64,000 bases of DNA from NCBI RefSeq assembly GCF_024139115.2, contig NC_085140.1:459823506-459887505 (forward strand), read 5' to 3'. The DNA is from Armigeres subalbatus (taxonomy: Eukaryota; Arthropoda; Insecta; Diptera; Culicidae). Of this stretch, positions 33,223 to 45,430 are shown in pieces. How positions within the stretch are numbered: the stretch's first letter is position 1; each line of letters starts with the position of its first letter. The notes beneath the pieces are model-generated. The model did not search any database. It was not told where the DNA came from and saw nothing but the letters and a program-made list of their open reading frames with translations. The position numbers were made by a program, and so were the translations under genes.

Positions 33223-33869
33223 ACAAATAATGATATATGGTTCTCTAATTTTGGCACATTTTGAATAGACATTTCATAATATATCATACATATAATATAC
33301 AGTAGCCTGTCAGTAGGTATTTGATTTAAAAACCAAATTGGAATAAACTCACCAAACCATCATTCATCGAAAATCCTATGTCCATTATATGTATCTCCTT
33401 CATTTATTGGATGAATGTTTTTAAATTGTCTTTTTGAGGGCTGTCTGTGATGATCATCGAAATAGTATTATTGTCGGACGAACAGGCGTATTGGCTGAAA
33501 ATTGACTGAAAAACATGAAATCGTTGACTACACTCAATACTCGACGAAGATTGATTCCGTAATCAGTGACCAAAATTCGCAAGCAGAATACCAAGTTTTT
33601 TGCAACTTCTATTTTTGAAAAGAGCTTTTCACACATATATGTGCTTCCGAAGAGAGAAAATATCTTTCATTAGAAAGATTTTTCTTTTTAAAATTAAGAT
33701 TTGGAACAATGGATATTGCGATACTGTGTTCTAAAAAATTTACGGATAGGCTTGAAAATTCCTGTTGAATGGTTTTACCAGCATATTTAACAAATGTTTT
33801 CAACAAGATAAGGAAAATATACCAACTTCCAGCAATCAACTGTACCAAATTTTAATATTGTTTCTAAAG

Positions 33870-34028
33870 TTCTGATATTAGTCTTAGTGGTGACTTAGTC
33901 AACGAAATTCCCAATATTACAGCAACTCGCCGTATTCTGGTTCTATATCCATCAACATCATTTGGAATTGGTGGTGGCTGAGTTTCCTCGCATTGTTGTT
34001 GTTCATTGTCTTAATGACGAGCGTCTTT
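33870..34028 (-). repeat. 159-bp direct repeat, copy 1
   Basis: It matches 34506-34664 with seven mismatches over 159 bp. It lies within the hAT transposase pseudogene and encodes part of its RWLS-type region. Confidence 0.9.
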
Positions 34029-34505
34029 CTCGGGCTGTTCGGCCATATTGAGAGTTGACGTAAAGTCAATGTCAACTTCTCTCCACGAACAGCTTAGATA
34101 GCCGTGTGGTGTCGGCAGCTGGTTATCTGGCTAAGAAAAACATTACGGATTGCCTGTTCCAGTGGTAAGAGTCCACCATACAGGTGACCCCTAATTCTCG
34201 GTGTGATGCGGCTTTATGCTGGCTAGGGAGGTCTAATAAGAACCTAACCGCAAACGGAGACTGTGAAACACCAGGGCTCCCTTCTTAGTATTTAGCCCTC
34301 GCTGCGCTAACCGAAGCTATGGCGTAGTTGACTTTTTGCTTCTCCGAGATAATCGGCTACTCTTATTCAATCTCAACGTGAGGTTAAATAAGAGTGGGGA
34401 TATGAATATGTGTTTTACTTAGTTTTTCAACAAATTGTCACCTATGTGGATTCGCATTATGCGTTTTTTACAATGTACTTTGTGTTTGTTACCTATAAGG
34501 ATTCG

Positions 34506-34664
34506 TTCTGATATTAGTCTTAGTGGTGACTTAGTCAACGAAGTTCCCAACAATACAGCAACTCACCGTATTTTGGTTCTATATCCATCAACATCATTTG
34601 GAATTGGTGGTGGCTGAGTTTCCTCGCATTGTTTCTGTTCATTGTCTTAATGACGAGCGTCTTT
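34506..34664 (-). repeat. 159-bp direct repeat, copy 2
   Basis: This is the partner of 33870-34028. The 477 bp between them (34029-34505) has no hAT wording and differs in composition. Confidence 0.9.
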
Positions 34665-35205
34665 AGTTTAGGAATATTGAACGTTTTCGCATAAAGACTT
34701 CCTATGTGAATAATGCAATGTGCAGACCATACCCTTATGATTGTTTTCCCTTTCTTAGAAGTGTCACAATGCCAGTATTTTTTCCCGTCCCTTCCGGTGT
34801 CGGCTTCATTGTATGGCTACAGGCAAGAAAGTCCAAGCTCCTTCGTACAGATCTTAACAGCTTCTCTTAGGTCTTTTCCGGCAGTTGTTCCACTCATTGG
34901 GATCAAAGCTACCAAATACTCTGTGATTAGAAGATGACCACCAATGCCCCTTACGAAGTCAGCTACCTGTGGCATGTTTTTCAATCAGTAGAATAGAATC
35001 TAAAGCAAGAGGCTTTTTCACGTAATGAAGTTTTCAAATCTTATGCAAGAACTTTTACTCTTCACCGTGTTCGGCGACAAAATAATGCTACTAAAAAGGC
35101 TTCTTCCAAAGGGCACACGATGTCAATAACAGCCGATATGCGTTCCTTAACAAGTTCTCCATCCTGGAAAGGTTTCACCGTTCTGCCAAAATTTCACTAC
35201 AAGCA

Positions 35206-35460
35206 ACCCTGGCTCGTGATGCATTCTCCGGCGTTGTTTTTTCCCGAGTGAAGAGAGTTTATGGCTTCGATCAAGCCCCTGTCGTATGTATAGGTTAAAC
35301 GATTTCGTCAGTAGATGGTAATAACCAGCACGGGAGGGGGGGCATTGTTTTTCAGTGCAAAACGTAAACAAACGAGCATAAATTCCACACAAAAATCCAA
35401 GATGGATGAGTTGGGGATATTGACAAGTCAGAACACCTCCCAATAAATGCATCCTGGCTT
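35206..35460. mobile_element. Relative of the 9-bp-target MITE at 5272-5451
   Basis: Read on the minus strand the right part gives CCAGGATGCATTTATTGGG, AGGTGTTCTGACTTG and CATCCATCTTGGATTTTTG. This parallels the 5272-5451 element. The CAGTGCAAAACG block is also shared. The left end is poorly defined and abuts the hAT pseudogene. Confidence 0.5.
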
Positions 35461-36035
35461 CGATAATCCACTATTTCTCCAATGATTTGAATAATGGAAA
35501 TTAAAATTGAATGAGCGCTTCACATAAGAAGCTCTTTCAACTCAATTGTGTTCTACCTGGTCCAGTGTAAGTATCATATTTCGTGGAATGCTCGGTCTCA
35601 TACTACCATTTCAGATCATATTCTATCAAAACATCAACATCAACATATGCCAAACAATTTAAGGACAAGGCTTCCAAGATCCAAAACTAAATTCACTTGC
35701 GTTTTCAAGGGCACATAACTCAATATGGAAGCAACGCACAACTGTCATTCTACGCATGTTGCTAATATTCTACACCCAACCAGAGATTGCAACATTTTAT
35801 TGCAATCTCGCATTAGTTTCGTGTACAGTTTGCCATAATTTGCGACATATGCTCAGATCGTATTAAGTAAACGGCAGGCCCTTGCATTAGGGTCTCGCCG
35901 ACATTTCTCACCAAGACGAATGCAGGTTCGTGGTTGCAAACAATCCCATTTGATTTTGCCGTGACAGCTGCTCGTGGTTGCAAACAAACCGAGTAAAAGT
36001 GTGAGTGAAACGTGCGTGTACGTACACGATCGCTG
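35461..36035. other. Unassigned DNA
   Basis: No coding or repeat signature is clear. A short direct repeat CGTGGTTGCAAACAA occurs at about 35930 and 35973, and a palindrome CGTGTACGTACACG at about 36015. Confidence 0.4.
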
Positions 36036-36039
36036 AAAG

Positions 36040-36262
36040 CCTAATTAGGTCTCCGGCCACGAGAAAATAAGAACTGGTTATGTGTTAGTGTCTACATTGA
36101 ATCTAATTTTACACTCCCCCATCGAGGAATGCAATGCTGTATACTTCGACAACCTCAGCAACCATACAAAAAAATTCGGTCAAAGACGGGAATCGAACCC
36201 GGACCCTCCACCCTTAGCACATCTTGATTGACGCGCCAACCATCTGGACTATTTACCAGATG
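36040..36262 (-). mobile_element. tRNA-derived SINE (family C)
   Basis: The minus strand has an A-box-like CAGATGGTTGGCGCG and B box GGTTCGATTCCCG about 45 nt later. These are followed by a T-rich stretch and a unique body ending before 36040. It differs from families A, B and Feilai. No target duplication was identified. Confidence 0.6.
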
Positions 36263-37050
36263 AGGAACGACGTGCCCAAAGGCAATCATAATCCACGTTT
36301 CATGCTATGCGGATGTGACAAGTGGAAGGGTAACAGGTAAAGCAATGAATGATACGAGTATGGAATAACCATCATGCATATTTGTCTCCTTTTCCGTTAT
36401 CAAGCTAAATGGAATCAGGAAGACTGTGTGGGTTAAAGTCATATTGCTGTACACGATTCATATACTTGTTCTAGGAGGAGCCAACGAGATTCGTTTGGAT
36501 GTATTGATCGAAACCAAATAAACCAACTTAATGCAATGAGATGTATTAACAAGTATGACATTCTCTGATCGGTTTGAATGCGAGATTTGATACAAAATGC
36601 CTAATACAAAGAATGTCACACAGAATTGTTTTGGGTGACTCATGCTGCGATGAAATAATAAAAATGGCAGTTATGCATTGCTTTCGTATTGGGTGGTTTG
36701 CCCTTGAAAACACGAGTAGATTTAAATTTGGATTCCAGGAGGCATGTCCTTAAACAAACAACCTTTGGACAACGTAACTTTTCTTGTCAAACTCTATTGA
36801 AAACGCGATAATCCACATCAACCTTTAGTTACTTGAAGTCACTCAATACAGTGATCGTATGCTAATTGTGGCACGACTTCATCCCAACTATCGAATGCCA
36901 TTCTTTAATTGGTGCGTCAATGTTGTTTACTGTTTGCATTGAACAAAGGAAGCTTTTACGCGCTAAGAAATACCGATTCCGCCAAACACGGAAACAAAAC
37001 GTCTATGCGGTTTTGACATCACATTTTGACGTTTAGTCGCTATTTAATTG
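36263..37050. other. No recognisable feature
   Basis: This is AT-rich sequence without repeats or motifs, bordering the RTE-like insertion. Confidence 0.45.
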
Positions 37051-37062
37051 GATTTTCAATTA

Positions 37063-40000
37063 CTTACTTACTTATGGATCCTGTACACCTCCGGTGGTGC
37101 AAAGGGCCGACTTGAAAGATCTCCATCCTGAGCGTTGCCTGGCTATCGCTTTAACCTGTTGCCAGGTTAGATTTCGGTCGATTTCTTTTATTTCTGGGTC
37201 TGCCTCTGCTGCGATGTCCCGCTGGGTTCCAGTCTAATGCTTGTTTACAGATTTCGTTTCCACCCCTACGTAAAGTGTGACCGACCCAGCCCCACTTCTG
37301 ATCCCGAATTTCTGTTGCTATCGGCCTCTGGTGACAACGACGATGGAGCTCATTGTTTGAGATCCAGTTGTGAGGCCACCAGGCCCGAATTATATACCGC
37401 AGGCATCTATTAATGAACACCTGCAGCCGTTGAGTGTTCTCCACTGATACACACCATGTTTCACTAGAGTATAACAGCACAGATTTCACGTTAGAGTTGA
37501 AAATTCGTATTTTGGTGCGTTCACTTATCTGCCTGTTTTTCCAGATATTTCTTAAACTCGCAAAGGCAGCCCTTGCTTTCTTGATCCGTGCGCCTATGTC
37601 GATCTTGGTACCGCCGTCTGACGCCATTTGGCTACCAAGATATTGGAAGCTTTCAACATTCTCCACTGGTTGCCCGGCTACTGTGAAACTGGAAGGAGTC
37701 GCCGTGTTTACATCCAACGATTTGGTTTTGTTGACGTTGATGACTAAACCTGCCGAAGAGGAGCGCTCGGCAAGGTCGTTGAGCTTACTCTGCATATCAG
37801 AGCGCCGTTGCGCGAGGAGTGCAACGTCATCAGTCAACGTCAGAAGTCGTTTAGGTGCTCCATGGTTATAGGCTGCCATAACAGCCCGCGGTTTGGTTCA
37901 CGGTCAATCGCATCTACCAGAACCTCATCGATTACGATGAGGAACAGTAACGGTGATAGAATACATCCTTGCCTCACACCAGCTACGACCCGGATAGGAT
38001 CGGACAGGACCCCATTGTGCAGCACTCTACACGAAAAGGCCTCGTACTGTGCTTCGATGAGGCCGATGATTTTCTCAGGAACCCCCTTGCGTTCCAGGGC
38101 GACCCACATATTCTCGTGATTGAGAAGGTCGAAAGCTATTTCGTAGTCAATGAATACCAAGTAAAGGGACTCTTGGAATTCGTTGACCTGCTCGAGAATG
38201 ATGCGAAGCGTGACAATATGGTCCACACAGGATCTTCCGGCACGGAATCCGGCCTGCTGCCGCCGGAGAGTCGCATCGATCTTCTCCTGAATCCGGGCTA
38301 GGATAATTTTGCAACTTTGAGAACGGTACACAGCAACATAATGCCTCGCCAGTTATCGCATACAGTCAGGTCACCCTTTTGGGCACCTTCACTAAGATAC
38401 CTTGCATCCAGTCGACCAGGAAAGTTGCGGTGTCCCAGATATTATGAAATAAACGATGCAGTAGTTGAGCGGATGTCATGGGGTCAGCTTTGAGCATCTC
38501 GGCTGATATGCGGTCGACCCCTGGGGCTTTATTCGATTTCATGCTTTGGATGGCTGTTTGAATCTCTAGCAGTGATGGAGCTTCGGTATTGACGCGTGTT
38601 ATACGTCGGATCCTAGGCAGATCATGCCGAGGTGGTGATGGCCTGGCTGGCACTTGAAAAGTAGTTCGAAGTGCTCGAACCAGCGTTTCAGCTGGTCAGT
38701 TGGGTCGGTCAATAACTAATCATTCGCGTCCTTCATAGGCATCGTTGCATTCATCTTCGCCCCGCTTAAGCGGCGTGAGATATCGTAGAGGAGGCAAATG
38801 TCCCCGGTTGCGGCGGCTCTCTCCTTCGTCGGCCAGAGAGTCTGCCCACGCTCGCTTGTCCCGTCGACATGAGCGTTTTACTTCCTTCTCAAGAGCCGCG
38901 TATCGTTGGCGGGCTAGAACTTTGGCTCCTCTGGTTTTGATCGCTCTATCGCGGCTTTGGCTTCTCTTCGCTCCTCTATCTTCCTCCAGGTCTCATCGTG
39001 ATCCATTGTTTTCTCTGGGTGCGTAGTTCGCCCAGATTGTTCTCGCTGGTGGCGATGAAGGCATTCTTGATGGCGGTCCATTGGTCTTCCACGCTGCCAC
39101 CTTCCGGAATATCTGCAGCACGCGTCTCCAGTTCTTCAACGAAGGACCGTTTCACCGTGGCATCTTCCAGTCGGCGTGTGTTGAATCGTCGTCCAACTCT
39201 TTCCTCCTGCCGACGAATCAGCGCAATGCGCAGGCGTATTTCGCCGATGAGGAGGTGATGATCAGACGCGATATCGGCACTACGTTTATTCCGTACATCA
39301 AGAAGGCTCCGTTTCCATTTTCGGCTGGTGCAGATGTGGTCGATTTGATTTTCTGTAAAGCCGTCATGGGAGACCCACGTGACCTTGTGAACCGGTCGAT
39401 GAGGGAAGAGCGATCCCTGATCACCATGTCGTTATTACCACAAAATTCTGCGAACAGCTCTCCGTTTTCGCTCATTTCTCCGAGACCATGGCGTCCCATA
39501 ATGCGCTCATGGTTCGAGTTGTCGGATCCGATCTTTGCATTGAAGTCGCCCAAACAGATCTTGATATCACCCTTCGGAATTCTATCTACGACGGCATTGA
39601 GTTGACTGTAAAGTTCTCTTTGTCTTGCAGATCGGCAGCATCGGTTGGCGCATAACATTGGATTATAGTAAGGTTTCGGACCCATGTTCTAAATCTGGCA
39701 ACGATTATCCTTTCACTTATAGGTTCCCACTTCATAAGCGCAGAGAAGCCAACTCCGCGTTGCCGGGGAGCGTGTTCACCTCGTAAACCAGAATATAGCA
39801 GAACTTGTCCCGACGGCGTTCTGTGTTCTCCAAAGTTTGGCCAACGGACTTCACTCAGTCCCAGGATCTCAAGCTTCATGCGGCGTGCCTCATTGGCAAG
39901 TTGTGCCAATTTACCCTGCTGGGCTAGGGTTAAAACGTTCCATGTTCCTATTCGTGTCCGTTGTTTCGCGCTAAGAGTCGTCGCCGTAAAATCAGTCCGT

Positions 40001-40557
40001 ATTCTTTCATTATCGGATTCTCGAACAAATTGATGTTTCGGGAACAGTAGGTTGTTAGCCCAAGGTTCCCTATCCACCGGGATGGGGCTGCCATCTTAGG
40101 TATAGCTTCCGGGGAATAGCATTTCATACTCAGCCGCTGGATGCCAGAACAGACGCTGTTGGAGCCGCACCTCCTTGGTGGACAGACGCTCGATCAGTCA
40201 GGTCAAATTTGTTTAAAGTCCACCCAACACCAGGACTAGGCTAGTGCGCTTCGAGCGGCACACGGTCGCTTTGATAGGGCCTGCTTGGGGACACATGCAG
40301 CTTTTTATAGAAGTTCAACAGAGCCCACTGTCGAACCCCCACCACATCCTAGGCAGACCCCACATGACGCACCTTCTCACTCTAGCTGATGTCAGAAGGA
40401 CAAAAGTGCCCAGGCTACACTACCAGCTATGTACGCAACCCTTAGCTGGCGGTCAATTGTCATCGGAAGACCCGTGGAAGCGTGAGTATTGGAACTTGTG
40501 AGGACCAGAGCTATGTTAGGCGCCCTTCCCGGATGTCAACTCACCATTTCGCAGCCC
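37063..40557 (-). mobile_element. RTE-like non-LTR retrotransposon, full-length size, inactive
   Basis: The element is 3495 bp with perfect 11-bp target duplications ATTTTCAATTA (37052-37062 and 40558-40568). On the minus strand it has a 5' leader, an APE endonuclease (RIGTWNVLTLAQ, GLSEVRW, CLGDFNAKIG), a linker and an RT (RQQAGFRAGRSCVDHI, FIDYEIAFD, GVRQGCILSPLLF, LTDDVALLAQ). A C-terminal region with LRYIIRAWWPHNW and RSRGRPR follows, ending in a (TAAG)n tail. A single long ORF and a microsatellite tail fit RTE-type elements. Frameshifts, a damaged YEKAFD block and TDD in place of ADD make it dead. Confidence 0.9.
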
Positions 40558-40749
40558 ATTTTCAATTAGCCTTCTCGATTTAATCTATTTTGTCATAAGA
40601 GTGTTGGCCGTATTCATTGCACATTGAGACACCATCAACTTGGCTTTCTTGTGGATCCACCTACGATGGTTTCATATTTCTGATGAATATGAATAAAAGA
40701 TATTTTAGTTACTAGATAAAGATTGTGGCTTCGGTTCCCTTTGTTCTGC

Positions 40750-40848
40750 TGTCCGGAACATGTTGGGTACCAAGCTGTCAAATTGTATGGATTTTCCTTC
40801 TTTGACAGTTAGCTCCCCTCCACTCGCCAGCAAAATATGTTCCGGACA
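40750..40848. mobile_element. 99-bp palindromic MITE, CTGTCCGGAACAT family
   Basis: Ends CTGTCCGGAACATGTT and AATATGTTCCGGACAG are inverted. An inner pair AGCTGTCAAA...TTTGACAGTTAGCT extends the fold. Confidence 0.8.
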
Positions 40849-40879
40849 GTGATCAATCCACTTTTTAATTCAATTTAAA

Positions 40880-41335
40880 TTCAACGTTCAAATTTTAATT
40901 TATGCGGATGACGTAGTGATCGTAGCATATGGAAAACAAAGGAAATGTCTTAGAGCCACAATACAACAAGCTGCTGAAAACTCATTTTCTCCTTTCCTTT
41001 CATCCACTGATTTCAAAGTCAAAATCCCGAAATGCCCATTGCTTCATACATGTTCAAACCGTCACCATCGTGGGTACTGGTCCAGTATCAAAATAGAAAA
41101 TATCGTGATTCCATCTGTTAAACAATTAAAAACATTAAAATTGCCTATCGATAAATAACTCAATTATTTCATGAAGCACGCTGCAGAATGAAAAAGCTCT
41201 ACAACAAGTGTATTGAACATCTTCAAGATTTTAGGGAGAAGAATTGTTTATTCTATGCATTTTCCATATCTAAGTAGTAGAAGGTACTACCAATCATCAA
41301 AGCAATTTACAACAAGGCTATGAAGTATATTTAGT
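40880..41335 (+). mobile_element. LINE reverse transcriptase fragment
   Basis: The plus strand encodes LIYADDVVIVAYG (the catalytic ADD block), then LSSTDFKVKIPKC, a CS-K/N-RHHR stretch, SVKQLKTL and LPIDK. This is the RT palm and the following region of an I- or Jockey-group LINE. A stop and a frameshift follow, then NIFKILG. Both ends are truncated. Confidence 0.65.
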
Positions 41336-41340
41336 TTGAG

Positions 41341-42535
41341 TGGACACATTTCCGGAAATTTTTCAAGCATGGACAATTGCTCATATAAATTTCATAAAAA
41401 GTTGTATGCGTGGACATTCGCCATGTCCCCCCTTCCCTAAATTTTCCACGTGGTGTACGGACAGCTGCTTACGTGGATTTAATATACCCTTCCGGCCAAA
41501 AGTTTGGGTTCACCCTCGAAAAATATAGGCAAAAGATTTTGGTCGTATATTCGCAGTTTTACATCCGATTTTGGGTATTGCTCGATACAAAGAATATGAG
41601 TAGATCTTGTACCGTAGGTATTTTAAACTAACAATGTTCAATTTTTATGTACTTCTTATATTTATGTTGTATTATGTTGTATTATATAATTTTGTTTTAA
41701 TTTTAAAAATCAAAATGTTTACTCAAGTGCATAGTAGGCATCGGCCAAAAGAAAGACAACAGGCAAAAACAAAATAAATTTTGAAATTAGTAATATATTT
41801 TAAAAATAAATAAAGAAGTACATATCATCGGAATAAGACAATTTAGTTTTGATTGAGTTATGATTGAGATTCAGAAAAAAAATCAGATGAATCTTAAGAT
41901 ATGTCATATATTAACTCCTCCTTTTGCGCTTTTTTCGCTGTAAACAAGTCGTATATGAGACTCTGTCGGCGAAATTGAGGATTAATTGTGTTGCTAATAC
42001 TGAATTAAAACAAGTTGTGTTGTTGAAAAAGACGAATTCATAAATGACAAATTTGCTAGGAAATCTCACAAGTAATGCGAGGTATCACCGCCCTAGCATA
42101 GTTTTTATACATACATAGAATAAAAAGAGAGAGGATTGTGGTACTGTCAGTACTTGTTTTTATCACCTCGAATTTCATCACCTTCCCTGGCTACCGTTGT
42201 ATGTACTTGTGCTGGCTGCTGGCATTAATCCAACGGTCATCCTTGCCAACACAATTGCATTCATTGGAAATCAATTACAGTAAATCACTTTGCATGTTTC
42301 CGTCTCGTTAAATTAAATACTATCACCGGTGAACAATCTCCTTCGTATGTGGCAATCCATAAGGGACTACCTTCGAGTGAAGAGCGAATGTGAGTGTGAA
42401 CTGGAATTGAAGTTGATAACGCAGGGATAGCAATGCATCGACTCGATTAGTCCCAAGAGAGCGTTGGTGGCAGTTAGCGAGAACAAGATGTATTTAAATA
42501 GTGTTCTTTAGGAATAATGTCATTGGGCATAAGAG
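41341..42535. other. Mostly unassigned; possible Tc1/mariner end
   Basis: TACCCTTCCGGCCAAAAGTTTGG at 41486-41508 looks like a Tc1/mariner terminal repeat next to TA, and CACGTGGTGTACGGACAGCT at 41446 resembles other mosquito repeats. No inverted partner was found. The rest is AT-rich without features. Confidence 0.3.
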
Positions 42536-42539
42536 AGGA

Positions 42540-42693
42540 TCCAATAACTACGTTATGCAAAAATCAACCATTTTCAACCTCCTCCCTCCTATGTCACACT
42601 TTTTGTATGATGCATCTGAAAATTTTATAATTTTGTCACACATTAGAAAACCCTTCTCCCCCCCTCTAAGCGTTACGTGATTAATGGATGTTG
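42540..42693. mobile_element. MITE, TTACGTAAC family, copy 2
   Basis: Inverted ends (CCAATAACTACGTTATGC and AAGCGTTACGTGATTAATGG) and the TATGTCACACTTTTTGTATG core match 18963-19123. Confidence 0.75.
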
Positions 42694-43066
42694 CCTAATC
42701 ATTATTTTGCAGTCATACTATTGAATAACGACGAAGGACAGTAAGTGAAATTGGACTCCATCTCAATCTTCAAAGCAAATTTTCTAATCCTCGTTGGTCA
42801 ATTATATCATTATACTTTTCACCTAATATATTACTGATATAAATGCGTAATATGAAAGTATTTGATTTTGTAATTTGAAACGATTTTGATGTAATATTTA
42901 AAAAAAATATTTCGAAACATTCATAACCTTATACCAAATGGTTTTAGGTCAACATCTCGAAAACAAGAACCACGTCCTGATTCGATATGACTTGATTCGA
43001 TCCGTTCACCCAGCTACCAGAAGCCGACGCTAACTATGTGCGTCTACGACTCCCTTCAGCAAGACA

Positions 43067-43393
43067 ATGAACCGCCAACACTCGAAGGGACGAAATCAAC
43101 TCGCACCTCCGAGTAATAATGAGTCTGCTGCGTGTCTGTTCCATGTACAATCCTCCAAGAAATATGGGCGTCTAGCAGTCAAAGACAAAAGCGCGCCGAT
43201 TCCGCACCACGATGCCGCTGGCGACGGGGCGCGTGGCAGTGGTCAGGGTGAAACCACCCCAAATTCCACTGAATCAGTATCCCATACGGCAGAACGTTGC
43301 GTTTCCCCATCGGATGAAGCAGCAGTCATCGACCTCATTAGACTAATTTTCCATGGGTTGCCATCAATTATTATTGTTCATGCTTCAGCCTAG
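43067..43393 (+). CDS. Candidate open frame in a GC-rich island, unknown
   Basis: This 108-codon frame starts at ATG and ends at TAG inside the least AT-rich kilobase of the window. The protein would be Ser/His/Gly-rich with a hydrophobic end and no recognised domain. I see no convincing splice signals. It may be chance or part of a host 5' region. It is listed because the area is free of repeats. Confidence 0.15.
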   Translation: MNRQHSKGRNQLAPPSNNESAACLFHVQSSKKYGRLAVKDKSAPIPHHDAAGDGARGSGQGETTPNSTESVSHTAERCVSPSDEAAVIDLIRLIFHGLPSIIIVHASA

Positions 43394-43742
43394 GCTCCTA
43401 GGACTGGCAACACGAATGTCACTCCACACGTCTTTGGTTGCACTTTGAGCTGCACTCCCACCCCACTCCGATATCTTTCGCATACACACATACAAGCACA
43501 CAACAAAGAAGAAGTAATTCACCCTCAACTTTCGCATCCTTCTTGTGTTGCCAAAGACCACGGTCGGGACTGTTGGTTGGTTGGTCGATACGTCCTCGCT
43601 CGCTACCTATAGTTTTGTGGTGTCTGGTCCAGCAGCGTTGCTTTAATTTCGTGGCTGCTGGACTCATTCAGCTTTAATCCCGGCGGCAGCGCAGCGGCGG
43701 GCGGCCGGTGTTTGCTTCCTATTGACGGCCACCGTCGTCGTT

Positions 43743-44033
43743 TCATCGATCGATTGTAGACACGCTTGACTGTTTCCGCAAGGCAACTATTCTTTCCGTC
43801 GTGTCTTGCTCTTCACCTTCCAGTATGGGGGTTAGGAGTTCAGAAATTGGAACGTTTGAGACTGATGATTTAGCTGTTGTTGATGTTGTTGCTGCTTTTC
43901 GCGTCACCATCAGCGGGAGGGTTTGTTCGACCAATCGGGAAGGGTTGCCTCTGGCATCTGTACCGTGCCTTGTGGAAAATCTTTGCTTAAGTTGGCCTTC
44001 AAGCATGTAATTAGCATCAGAAAAGGTGACCAC
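43743..44033 (-). CDS. Candidate exon, unknown protein
   Basis: A 96-codon minus-strand frame begins just after a possible acceptor (TTTAACTTGTAG at about 44040-44051, plus-strand coordinates). It reads as a polar Ser/Thr-rich segment with LRKQSSVSTIDR at the end. No domain was recognised. Composition and the absence of repeats around it are the only support. Confidence 0.2.
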   Translation of the reverse strand: MVTFSDANYMLEGQLKQRFSTRHGTDARGNPSRLVEQTLPLMVTRKAATTSTTAKSSVSNVPISELLTPILEGEEQDTTERIVALRKQSSVSTIDR

Positions 44034-44107
44034 ACTACAAGTTAAATACGATGTGATTAAATACGATGTTGTCGTTTACAGATTTTGGAATATTGGTGCA
44101 TAGGTCT

Positions 44108-45430
44108 TCTTTATTTATTTATTGTCGTCAATCATAATTGTAGACCTATTTACATTTGTATTCTTAACTATTCTAAATAACATTAAATAATGTTGATACT
44201 GTTTAAACTTATTGTAAAGTGTCATTAGCTTATAATACGAGAGAAGATCTGTTTCAGCTGTGTTTTGGACATCGATAAGTCAATAGTGTCACAATGTTTA
44301 TTATGAGTGATCATCATTTGATTCATTGGGCCATTTTTGCATAGTTTGTTCGATGATAATTTACGGAGAATATTTGACGATGTCGTAAAGATCGTAATGG
44401 AACATAAAATTAAGTTTTGATAATAGCTCCGTTGAGTCAATTCTGTTTGAAACAATATTGTTTATAAAAGTTACCATTGCTAAATCTCGACGCACTTTCA
44501 GTGAATGAATATTGATGAGCTTACGACGAGCTACATATGGTGGCAATGGAAATTCGGTCCACCCTAACTTTCGTAGTGCATATAATAAAAATTGTTTTTG
44601 AACTGACTCAATTCTGTTGGCATGAATAGCTGAAAATGGGGACCAAATTATGCTGCAATATTCTAAGATTGGCCTTACATAAGCTGTATATAGTGTTTTT
44701 ATTGTGTATGGGTCCTGGAAATTGTAACAGAATCGTTTTATAAAACCTAACATGTTGTTGGATTTGCTTACAATTAAGTTATAATGATCGATGAAAGTTA
44801 GTTTTGAATCCAATATTACTCCCAAATCTCTTACTCTATTGCTTCTTACTACGTTCTGATCATCAAAACTAATATTTGCGCTGAGTATGTTTCGTTTTCT
44901 GCTGAAGGTTATTGAGTTGCACTTTTTATATTCAACTGTAGAAGACTTTTTTACACCATGTATGGAATACCAATATTTCATCTTTGAATGTATCGGTATC
45001 CTCGACAGTTTTGATTTTAGGAAAAGTTTCATGTCATCTGCATAAATTAAGACATTCAATTTATGAAGCACAAGAGGAGGTCATTTACAAATAAAAAAAA
45101 AGTAACGGACCTAAATGAGATCCTTGAGGAACTCCAGAAGAGGCTTGTATTGGGGTTGATAATTTTCCTTTGAATCTTACAATTTGAACCCGACATTGTT
45201 AGATACGATTCAAGCCAATGAAGAAGTTTTGGTTGAATTCCATCTTCTGCAGTTTGAACAAAGCATGGGTAAATCAACGCGATCAAAAGCTTTGTTAAAA
45301 TCTGTGTACAAGGCTTCTACATGGTGACCACTATCCATTGCATCCAAAGAATACATATTTCCTCTGGACCATTACCTGTTCTACCATCTAAATAAAGTTT
45401 CGATGGAAAATTGGCTGATTTTAATTTAGT
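44108..45430 (-). mobile_element. Jockey-clade LINE fragment (RT and C-terminus)
   Basis: The minus strand gives LLHWLESYL, a damaged active region, then LIYADDMKLFL (catalytic ADD), KKCNSITFSR, VRDLGVILDSKLTF, MLGFIKRFCYNFQDPYTIKT, LYTAYVRPILEYCSIIW and LYALRKLGWTEFPLPPY. This order is typical of Jockey-type elements in Diptera. The 3' end is (AATA)n at about 44108-44130. The 5' part is missing, and one frameshift lies near 45065. Confidence 0.9.

Larger units (their letters stand above)
33440..35205 (-). mobile_element. hAT transposase pseudogene
   Basis: Minus-strand blocks in order are: KPFQDGELVKERISAVIDIV with a CP following (35205-35120), a FYSTD..CHR block, YGELLYCWELR-WLS (34600-34550, repeated at 33960-33910), and the C-terminal dimerisation motif FGSTYMCEKLFSKIE (33660-33605). 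This is the domain order of hAT transposases of the ZBED/Charlie-like group. The DDE residues cannot be traced because of frameshifts, stops and an internal duplication. Terminal repeats were not found. Confidence 0.75.

Noticed and set aside
37151..40077. Host genes from the long minus-strand frames
   Set aside because: The frames encode retrotransposon endonuclease and reverse transcriptase with frameshifts, inside a unit bounded by target duplications.
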